Shown piece after piece: positions 1 to 5,209 of a stretch of DNA of 6,763 nt. A program made the position numbers and the translations under genes. Within the stretch, counting starts at the first letter, position 1; each line of letters begins with the position of its first letter. The notes beneath the pieces are model-generated. The model was not told the DNA's origin, ran no database searches, and saw nothing but the letters and a program-made list of their open reading frames with translations. Source of the stretch: Bacillus sp. (in: firmicutes) (GTDB taxonomy: Bacteria; Bacillota; Bacilli; Bacillales; Cytobacillaceae); contig DMSR01000149.1 in the NCBI GenBank assembly GCA_003457145.1, positions 1 to 6,763 on the forward strand. Direction: 5' to 3'.

Positions 1-18
1 CAAGGCGCTTGCGCTTTT
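1..18. repeat. Right end of a second copy of the dispersed repeat (truncated by window edge)
   Basis: These bases are identical to the right end of the complete repeat copy (161-178), including the GGCGCTTGCGC core and the following T run. The rest of this copy lies outside the window. Two copies therefore sit in the same orientation, separated by about 41 bp of AT-rich DNA (19-59). That spacer contains a small inverted repeat, AAAGTA (32-37) with TACTTT (48-53). Confidence 0.7.
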
Positions 19-59
19 CTTATAAGATAATAAAGTATAACTTTTTGTACTTTGAATAC

Positions 60-178
60 TGTCTAGCTCCAGCGCCTAGCCCCTCGAGTCGCTTCGGTCC
101 GCCCAATGAAGTCAAAGAACGACTTCACTAGTCGGCCCTCCAGCGCTTGTCGGGGCTGAACAAGGCGCTTGCGCTTTT
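60..178. repeat. Dispersed Bacillaceae hairpin repeat, complete copy (about 119 bp)
   Basis: The element begins TGTCTAGCTCCAGCGCC and ends GGCGCTTGCGCTTTT. I recognise these termini from memory as a high-copy intergenic repeat of Bacillus-type genomes whose middle varies between copies. It is a nested inverted repeat. AGCGCCT (71-77) pairs with AGGCGCT (163-169), and AGCCCC (78-83) pairs with GGGGCT (152-157). A central hairpin TGAAGTC (107-113) / GACTTCA (121-127) has a 7-nt loop. It has no coding capacity. It lies 12 bp beyond the stop codon of the cytochrome gene, so it will be at the 3' end of that mRNA and may stabilise or end it. No U tract follows the stem on the minus strand, so it is not a standard intrinsic terminator in that direction. 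Confidence 0.75.
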
Positions 179-189
179 ATTAGTTCATG

Positions 190-1575
190 CTATTTTTTCT
201 TCTTTTCATCCTTGAATCCGGTACGGTGGCAGTATTCACAATAAACGTCTGTTGGTGCTTTTATTTTCTCTTCAGGAAGTGGCTTGGTCCTGTCGTGGCA
301 CACATAGCATTCGGCTTTTTGTTCATTCGTCTTAGCCAGCGGTGCGTGTGCGGTCAGCCAAGTATCGCTGTCCTGGTGTCCAGGTGGTCTCTCACCGTGA
401 CAGGTGCTGCAGAAATTGCTTTCGCGTGAGTCTTCTTTTACAACCGTAATGTTAGGAATATACTTCGGCTTTGATGCGCCAGCATCTATTAAACTTAGAA
501 TATCCTGCTTTGGTATCTTCTTGATCCATTTCGTGTCATTGTGGCAATCAAGGCATTTATTGAGCTCATCGATTGCATAGCCGCCGTGGTTCTGATTCCA
601 TTGCTTGATATCATGGTTCTTAGGGACGCTGACTTCCTGATGGCATGTGAAGCATTCCATTGAGATTTTAACGTCTTTTTTCTGTTTGCCGATGGCTTGA
701 AGGATGATGTCCTGGCTTATTTTGTCTTCATGCTCCTTTTGTTGTTCAGGAGTTAATGAGGCAACTTCTAAAGTGGCTGCTTCGGCGTGACCGTCCTCGG
801 TTCCTTCGCCTTCTTTAGTTTCCTTGCCGTGTGTATTCTCTGGCAGACTATATTGCATATCTGTCCATGGGCGCTCGCCTTTGTTGACCTTGTCGTGACA
901 GTCGATGCACGTTCCCATGTTCGGTCTCATATATTCGTTGGTTACCAGTTTATCAGCGTTTTCCTTCGTCCAAAAATCCAGGTCTTTCTGTGTGTTCAAC
1001 CCTCGCTCAACGACTTTGGCGTGGGCGACACCGCTGTGGCAGGTAATACAAGGTATGTCTTCCTTTATATGTCCTTCATGGTTGACGATCAGGTCGCCGG
1101 TTGCGGTTACAAGCCGGTTCTCCGAGTGGCACTGCACACAGTTGACATTCATGACCGGTACTGTTTGAACAATTGGGTCAGGAGGGCCGACAACGTGGTA
1201 GTACACTTCTTTAAGTGAATGAACCTTATGCGTCAGTGTATTGACTACACCGGGCTCAATATGGCACTGTGTACACTTGATTTCACTATGGGCACTAGCT
1301 TTAAAAGTAACGAATTCCGGAGCCATCTCGTGGCACGTGGCGCAGAAAGTCGGGGTAGAAGTGAATGCAATCGCTCCGTACACAGTTCCTGCCATCGCGA
1401 CAGATAAAAATAACACTACAAATAATGCCCGCCACCGATTCAGTGGATTCTTCCAATCTATCCCTCTAAACTTTCTCCAGAGCCTTCGGATCAATCCGGG
1501 CTTTTTCTCAGTCTCTTCGACCTCTTCTGTTTGTGTCTTTCTCTTTCTCTTTTTCCAGAAGCCCACCGTGCTCAT
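190..1575 (-). CDS. Membrane-anchored NapC/NirT-type multihaem (decahaem) cytochrome c
   Basis: This 461-residue protein has ten CXXCH c-haem attachment motifs, starting at residues 78, 101, 146, 176, 223, 308, 341, 389, 423 and 446. The N terminus is strongly basic (KKRKRK, RRLWRKFR), followed by one membrane segment at about 50-71 and no evident cleavage site. The expected topology is an N-in signal anchor with all haems outside. The first motif is CATCHEM, the CXXCHxM signature of haem 1 in NapC/NirT/NrfH quinol dehydrogenases, and motifs 1-4 match a tetrahaem NapC-like module. Six further motifs form a C-terminal extension after an acidic linker (about 244-285). There is no CXXCK site, so it does not look like an NrfA catalytic subunit. 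By family it should oxidise menaquinol and pass electrons to an external acceptor or partner enzyme; the acceptor cannot be read from the sequence. The protein ends in a lysine-rich tail. The ATG is supported by an AGGTGA element. No reductase or haem-maturation gene is visible nearby. Confidence 0.9.
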   Translation of the reverse strand: MSTVGFWKKRKRKTQTEEVEETEKKPGLIRRLWRKFRGIDWKNPLNRWRALFVVLFLSVAMAGTVYGAIAFTSTPTFCATCHEMAPEFVTFKASAHSEIKCTQCHIEPGVVNTLTHKVHSLKEVYYHVVGPPDPIVQTVPVMNVNCVQCHSENRLVTATGDLIVNHEGHIKEDIPCITCHSGVAHAKVVERGLNTQKDLDFWTKENADKLVTNEYMRPNMGTCIDCHDKVNKGERPWTDMQYSLPENTHGKETKEGEGTEDGHAEAATLEVASLTPEQQKEHEDKISQDIILQAIGKQKKDVKISMECFTCHQEVSVPKNHDIKQWNQNHGGYAIDELNKCLDCHNDTKWIKKIPKQDILSLIDAGASKPKYIPNITVVKEDSRESNFCSTCHGERPPGHQDSDTWLTAHAPLAKTNEQKAECYVCHDRTKPLPEEKIKAPTDVYCEYCHRTGFKDEKKKK

Positions 1576-1581
1576 CCCCTT

Positions 1582-1587
1582 TCACCT
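1582..1587 (-). promoter_or_regulatory. Ribosome binding site of the cytochrome gene
   Basis: On the minus strand AGGTGA stands 6 nt before the ATG at 1575. A second purine run (AAAGGGG) abuts the start codon but is too close to be the main Shine-Dalgarno. This fixes the chosen start. Confidence 0.75.
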
Positions 1588-1629
1588 AGGTCGGCTTTTT
1601 ATGTTTTGTTTGAATCTTCCCTACTACAA

Positions 1630-1658
1630 AGTATCCAACAAACTTCATTCATTTCCAA
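1630..1658 (-). promoter_or_regulatory. Candidate sigma-A promoter of the cytochrome gene
   Basis: Reading the minus strand, TTGGAA (1658-1653) and GATACT (1635-1630) are separated by 17 bp, matching 4/6 and 4/6 of the sigma-A consensus. The predicted start is near 1623, giving a leader of about 50 nt. A TTGTGAA half-site (plus strand 1667-1673) lies just upstream. The match is moderate, and an upstream start reading through the hairpin at 1732-1754 is also possible. Confidence 0.3.
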
Positions 1659-1731
1659 TGTACATTTTGTGAATAAAATTCCAGAAGTTTATATTTAACA
1701 AATAATTCACAGAACCGACTATAAATAGAAA

Positions 1732-1754
1732 AAACCCTTTATTTTAAAGGGTTT
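1732..1754 (-). terminator. Terminator-like hairpin reading toward the cytochrome gene
   Basis: A perfect 10-bp stem (AAACCCTTTA with TAAAGGGTTT) closes a 3-nt loop. On the minus strand the 3' arm runs straight into a T-rich tract (GGGTTTTTTCTATTT), while the plus strand has no useful T run, so it is oriented for minus-strand transcripts. Only three G-C pairs support it. No gene precedes it on the minus strand. It would either act within a long cytochrome leader about 155 nt before the start codon, or end a short untranslated RNA. Confidence 0.5.
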
Positions 1755-2010
1755 ATACTGTGTAAAAGGTGAATATCCAAATAATGCGATATTGCATAAA
1801 TATGTAACTAATATTATAAAATTGAAAACTATTATAAATGCGTCGAATCTCATTTTTAGCTAATTGACAGAATTGTTTTTAAGCATGAAACGGTATCGTT
1901 TATACACAATCGACTTTTAGGTGGCAAAATTCAGTTTCAATCGCTGAAAAGCGACATTTCCCACAGGATTTTGTCGACTCTGATGAAAATTCGGCACCAC
2001 TCTGCATCAG

Positions 2011-2039
2011 TTGTCACCCCCCTGCGTAAGTGGTAAGAT
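2011..2039 (+). promoter_or_regulatory. Sigma-A promoter of secA
   Basis: TTGTCA (2011-2016) and TAAGAT (2034-2039) are 17 bp apart, with a TG extended -10 (TGG just before the hexamer). The expected start is about 2045-2047, giving a leader of about 125 nt before the secA ATG. The -35 box overlaps the right side of an interrupted dyad (GAC-CTGATG at 1976-1985 against CATCAG-GTC at 2005-2015), a possible operator. A weaker promoter, TTGGTG (2104-2109) with TGTAAA (2127-2132), could also serve secA below the leader hairpin. Confidence 0.65.
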
Positions 2040-2065
2040 AGAAGAGGAATAAATCGAATTTTTCT

Positions 2066-2101
2066 AAAAGGGATTCGGTGCACTTAAAGCGAATCTTTTT
2101 T
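2066..2101 (+). terminator. Intrinsic terminator-like hairpin in the secA leader (possible attenuator)
   Basis: GATTCG (2072-2077) pairs with CGAATC (2090-2095) across a 12-nt loop. The stem is extended by AAAAGG (2066-2071) against the T6 run (2096-2101) that follows, giving the form of an intrinsic terminator about 70 nt before secA. Just upstream, CGAAT (2055-2059) can pair with the same ATTCG (2073-2077). With G-U pairs that helix extends to 2053-2063 / 2069-2079 with a five-base loop, and it would destroy the terminator. The layout therefore resembles an attenuator, but it could also simply stop upstream transcription. Confidence 0.5.
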
Positions 2102-2157
2102 CTTTGGTGAATTTTTAAAAAACGAATGTAAATCTAAACATCGAGATTCAATAGATA

Positions 2158-2164
2158 AAAGGAG
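2158..2164 (+). promoter_or_regulatory. Ribosome binding site of secA
   Basis: AAAGGAG lies 7 nt before the ATG at 2172. It is a near-consensus Bacillus site and selects this start codon. Confidence 0.85.
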
Positions 2165-2171
2165 CGTCTTT

Positions 2172-4685
2172 ATGGGGATTTTAACGAAGATTTTCGACCA
2201 GAATAAACGCGATATCAAAAGGCTGACAAAAATGGCGGATCAAATCGATGCGTTGGCAGAACAAACCGAAAAACTCTCGGACGAGCAGCTGAAGGAAAAA
2301 ACGGAAGAGTTTAAGGCCCGTTACCAAAAAGGCGAATCAGCTGATGATCTTTTAGTTGAAGCTTTTGCAGTAGTCCGTGAAGGCGCGCGTCGTGTACTCG
2401 GTCTTTATCCGTATAAAGTCCAGCTCATGGGTGGTGTTGCCCTTCATGAAGGGAACATCTCCGAGATGAAAACCGGTGAAGGTAAAACATTGACGGCAAC
2501 GATGCCAGTTTACCTGAATGCGCTGACTGGCAGGGGTGTCCACGTTATTACTGTCAACGAATACCTTGCAAGCCGTGACGCCACGGAAATGGGCCAGCTT
2601 TATGAATTCCTCGGCCTTTCTGTCGGCTTGAACCTGAACAGTATGACAAAGGAAGAAAAACAAGAAGCGTACCGTGCTGACATTACTTATGGTACAAATA
2701 ATGAATTCGGCTTTGACTATTTGCGTGACCGAGCAGGGCGGTGGTCTGGCCAAAAGGTACAGCGTCCGCTGCACTTCTGTGTAATTGATGAAGTTGACTC
2801 CATCTTGATTGATGAAGCGCGTACGCCGCTGATCATTTCCGGTTCTGCGCAGAAATCTGCCGCTTTATATATCCAGGCAAATGCCTTTGTACGGACATTG
2901 AAGCGCGAAGAGGATTACACTTACGATGAAAAAACGAAGGGTGTACAGCTGACTGAAGAGGGGATTACCAAGTCTGAGCGTGCTTTTGGAATCGAGAACC
3001 TGTTTGATATCAACCATGTAACGCTTCTTCACCATATCAACCAGGCAATGAAAGCACAAGCGAGCATGCATCTCGATGTGGATTACGTCGTTCAGGACGG
3101 CGAGATTGTCATTGTTGACCAATTCACTGGGCGTCTGATGAAGGGCCGCCGTTACAGTGAAGGACTGCACCAGGCAATCGAGGCAAAAGAAGGACTGGAT
3201 ATCCAGAATGAAAGCATGACGCTTGCAACAATCACGTTCCAGAACTACTTCCGTATGTACGAAAAGCTTTCCGGTATGACCGGTACAGCGAAGACAGAGG
3301 AAGAGGAATTCCGGAACATTTACAATATGAACGTTGTTGTCATCCCGACGAACCGTCCGATCGTCCGTGACGACCGTCCGGATTTAATTTATGCGAGCAT
3401 GGAAGGCAAGTTCCGTGCTGTAGCTGAGGACATTGCCGAACGCAATCGTGCCGGCCAGCCAGTCCTTGTCGGTACCGTCGCAATTGAAACATCTGAAATA
3501 ATCTCTGGTTTTTTAACGAGAAAAGGGATTAAACATAATATATTGAACGCAAAAAACCATGAGCGCGAAGCTGAAATCATCGCTGAAGCCGGGCAAAAAG
3601 GCGCGGTAACCATCGCGACGAACATGGCCGGCCGTGGTACGGATATCAAGCTAGGCGAAGGCGTTAAGGAAGTTGGCGGCCTTGCCGTTGTCGGTACAGA
3701 GCGCCACGAGAGCCGACGGATTGATAACCAGCTCCGCGGACGTTCCGGACGTCAGGGAGACCCAGGTGTCACACAGTTCTATCTTTCGATGGAAGATGAA
3801 TTGATGCGCCGCTTCGGCTCTGACAATATGAAAACAATGATGGAGCGGCTTGGCATGGACGATTCGCAGCCAATCCAGAGCAAAATGGTTTCAAAAGCGG
3901 TAGAATCAGCACAAAAGCGTGTGGAGGGCAATAACTTCGATGCCCGTAAGCAATTGCTTCAGTATGATGACGTACTGCGCCAGCAGCGCGAAATCATCTA
4001 TAAGCAGCGTGATGAAGTTCTTGAAGCGGAGAACCTGCGCGCCATCGTTGAAAAGATGATTAAGGCCTCATTGGAACGCAACGTCGCAGCCCATACACCT
4101 GCAGGCGAGGATATGGACAAGTGGGAGCTTGACAGCATCATCGATTACGTAAACGGCAACCTTCTTCATGAAGGCGACGTAACTATCGAAGACATCCGCG
4201 GCAAGGAGCAGGATGAAATCGTTGAAGCAATCCTTGCTAAAGTGAAAGTGCGCTATGATGAAAAAGAAGAGCAGCTGACTGACGAACAAATGCGCGAATT
4301 CGAAAAAGTAATTGTGCTTCGCTCCGTTGACTCAAAATGGATGGACCACATCGACCAGATGGACCAGCTTCGCCAGGGAATCCATCTTCGTGCATACGGA
4401 CAGATCGACCCGCTTCGTGAATACCAGCATGAAGGCTTCGCGATGTTCGAAAACATGATCCTGTCCATCGAAGAAGACGTCGCTAAATACATCATGAAAG
4501 CCGAAATCCGCAGCAACCTCGAACGCCAGGAAGTTGCCAAAGGCCACGCAGTCAATCCAAAAGAAGGCGAAGGCGGCAAAGTCAAGAAAAAGCCAGTCGT
4601 CAAACAAATGGACATCGGCCGCAACGACCCATGCATCTGCGGCAGCGGCAAGAAATATAAGAACTGCTGCGGCAAAGCTGAATAA
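2172..4685 (+). CDS. secA: Preprotein translocase motor ATPase SecA
   Basis: SecA drives secretory preproteins through SecYEG by ATP hydrolysis at the inner face of the membrane. The 837 residues are close to the 841 of B. subtilis as I recall it. The order is complete: Walker A MKTGEGKT (99-106), [12 protein letters not shown] (175-186), Walker B DEVD (206-209) followed by [11 protein letters not shown], the preprotein cross-linking domain (about 225-348), and [10 protein letters not shown] (367-376). Then come [10 protein letters not shown] (482-491), the arginine-finger motif [11 protein letters not shown] (522-532), the helical scaffold and wing (about 570-780), and a charged linker ending in the SecB/lipid-binding zinc motif with Cys821, 823, 832 and 833. 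Two oddities are visible. Residues 187-195 replace the usual NM-containing sequence after DYLRD, and codons for about 438-463 are unusually AT-rich. The gene appears monocistronic, with its own promoter, structured leader and terminator. Confidence 0.98.
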   Translation: MGILTKIFDQNKRDIKRLTKMADQIDALAEQTEKLSDEQLKEKTEEFKARYQKGESADDLLVEAFAVVREGARRVLGLYPYKVQLMGGVALHEGNISEMKTGEGKTLTATMPVYLNALTGRGVHVITVNEYLASRDATEMGQLYEFLGLSVGLNLNSMTKEEKQEAYRADITYGTNNEFGFDYLRDRAGRWSGQKVQRPLHFCVIDEVDSILIDEARTPLIISGSAQKSAALYIQANAFVRTLKREEDYTYDEKTKGVQLTEEGITKSERAFGIENLFDINHVTLLHHINQAMKAQASMHLDVDYVVQDGEIVIVDQFTGRLMKGRRYSEGLHQAIEAKEGLDIQNESMTLATITFQNYFRMYEKLSGMTGTAKTEEEEFRNIYNMNVVVIPTNRPIVRDDRPDLIYASMEGKFRAVAEDIAERNRAGQPVLVGTVAIETSEIISGFLTRKGIKHNILNAKNHEREAEIIAEAGQKGAVTIATNMAGRGTDIKLGEGVKEVGGLAVVGTERHESRRIDNQLRGRSGRQGDPGVTQFYLSMEDELMRRFGSDNMKTMMERLGMDDSQPIQSKMVSKAVESAQKRVEGNNFDARKQLLQYDDVLRQQREIIYKQRDEVLEAENLRAIVEKMIKASLERNVAAHTPAGEDMDKWELDSIIDYVNGNLLHEGDVTIEDIRGKEQDEIVEAILAKVKVRYDEKEEQLTDEQMREFEKVIVLRSVDSKWMDHIDQMDQLRQGIHLRAYGQIDPLREYQHEGFAMFENMILSIEEDVAKYIMKAEIRSNLERQEVAKGHAVNPKEGEGGKVKKKPVVKQMDIGRNDPCICGSGKKYKNCCGKAE

Positions 4686-4701
4686 ATTTAGAACCGATAG
4701 T

Positions 4702-4938
4702 GGGGGGCAGATCCCCGGTGTAGGAAAGCGTTAAAGTTATGGGGTCAGGCCCCTTATGGAGTAAAGCGTTAAAGTATCGGGGGCAGGCCTCTGGTTGTAT
4801 AAAGCGTTAAAGTATAGGGGTCAGGCCTCTGGTGGTGCTTTACTGTTTGAGGACGATCCCCTGGTGGTGTAAAGCTTTAAAATGTTTGAGGACGGTCACC
4901 CATTAGGGAAAAGCATACTTTGATGGGGGATAGGCCCT
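4702..4938. repeat. Tandem array of 38-bp hairpin repeats downstream of secA
   Basis: GGGG-loop-CCCC type elements start at 4703, 4741, 4779 and 4817, exactly 38 bp apart. Between them the spacer AAAGCGTTAAAGT recurs at 4725, 4763 and 4801, also every 38 bp. The clearest unit is GGGGTCAGGCCCC (4741-4753). More diverged members follow: GAGGACGATCCCC (4849-4861), GAGGACGGTCACCC (4888-4901) and GGGGGATAGGCCCT (4925-4938), with a spacer relative AAAGCTTTAAAAT at 4871. The array begins 17 bp after the secA stop and ends at the secA terminator, whose loop region GGACGATCC is shared with the 4849 unit. No reading frame is conserved across it. In the secA mRNA it would be a chain of short hairpins in the 3' untranslated region. 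Confidence 0.85.
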
Positions 4939-4942
4939 GTTA

Positions 4943-4976
4943 GAAAGCCGGCGGACGATCCGCTGGTTTTCTTTTT
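4943..4976 (+). terminator. Intrinsic terminator of secA
   Basis: A 12-bp stem, GAAAGCCGGCGG (4943-4954) with CCGCTGGTTTTC (4960-4971, two G-U pairs), closes the 5-nt loop ACGAT and is followed by TTTTT (4972-4976). It is strong and correctly oriented for secA, and separates secA from prfB transcription. Confidence 0.88.
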
Positions 4977-5151
4977 GTAGGATCCTTTGATAATTTTTGT
5001 TCCGTTTACTTGCAAAAGCAAAAAGGCTTTGGGAGTTTTATTGAATTTTTCCAAAGGGAACGATTTGAAAAGTGCGAGAGAAGATGTCTAGTTACTCCTG
5101 TCGCTATTGTTAGTCGGTAAAGGCAACGGCAATTAGTGGTTTGCTGTAGGT
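4977..5151. other. Spacer between the secA terminator and the prfB promoter
   Basis: I see no gene and no strong signal here. There is a weak stem, CTTTGG (5027-5032) with CCAAAG (5051-5056), and a longer-range match GTTCC (4999-5003) with GGAAC (5057-5061). Neither is followed by a U tract. The stretch has no convincing tandem repeats and only trivially short open frames. Confidence 0.5.
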
Positions 5152-5180
5152 GTGAAATAATTCTTCAAAAAAGATATAAT
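5152..5180 (+). promoter_or_regulatory. Sigma-A promoter of prfB
   Basis: A perfect TATAAT (5175-5180) lies 17 bp from GTGAAA (5152-5157, 4/6 to TTGACA). The predicted start is about 5187, leaving a short leader of roughly 24 nt before the start codon. An AT-rich stretch fills the spacer. With the strong terminator upstream, this indicates independent transcription of prfB. Confidence 0.75.
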
Positions 5181-5209
5181 AGATAATAACTTTCTTATGA
5201 GGTGACGAA

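Larger units (their letters stand above)
1588..2171. other. Divergent intergenic control region between the cytochrome gene and secA
   Basis: This stretch of nearly 600 bp holds no credible protein gene. From left to right it contains the cytochrome leader and candidate promoter, and two TGTGAA-type half-sites (TTGTGAA at plus-strand 1667-1673; CTGTGAA reading minus near 1712-1706). It continues with a minus-strand terminator-like hairpin (1732-1754), a dyad ATGC-N6-GCAT (1784-1797) and very AT-rich DNA with several TATAAT-like hexamers (about 1810-1840). Next come a small hairpin TCGCT-GAAA-AGCGA with a GNRA loop (1941-1954) and an interrupted dyad CTGATG (1980-1985) / CATCAG (2005-2010) that abuts the secA -35 box. 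The last parts are the secA promoter and its structured leader. A weak upstream promoter match (TTGCAT 1792-1797, 17 bp, TATAAA 1815-1820) also faces secA. Confidence 0.6.

Noticed and set aside
107..127. Intrinsic terminator for the cytochrome gene formed by TGAAGTC/GACTTCA
   Set aside because: On the minus strand the stem is followed by TTGGGCGG rather than a U tract.
787..1218. Plus-strand open frames across the cytochrome gene (143 and 87 codons here; others at 187-429 and 1241-1672)
   Set aside because: They are antisense shadows of the multihaem gene, whose ten CXXCH motifs prove the minus-strand frame. They show no recognisable protein features.
1864..1869. Perfect TTGACA as a -35 box
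   Set aside because: No acceptable -10 hexamer lies 16-18 bp downstream; TATACA is 31 bp away.
1885..1903. cre-like (CcpA) site around TGAAACGGTATCG
   Set aside because: The spacing between TGAAA and CG is one base short of the cre consensus and the right half does not fit.
1885..1920. 11-codon frame starting MKRYRLYTID
   Set aside because: There is no ribosome binding site and it is very short. The AAACG/CGTTT symmetry around it explains the pattern as well.
1983..2036. 17-codon frame (ATG to TAA) just upstream of secA, considered as a SecM-like leader peptide
   Set aside because: It overlaps the best secA promoter (-35 and -10), so it would not be in the main transcript. It has no properly spaced ribosome binding site and lacks a signal or arrest sequence.
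4253..4675. Minus-strand frames inside the 3' end of secA
   Set aside because: They are antisense shadows of a fully conserved SecA coding region, with no ribosome binding site or family signature.
4702..4938. CRISPR array
   Set aside because: The whole 38-bp unit repeats, including the spacer part, with gradual divergence. There are no unique spacers of constant length and no cas genes.
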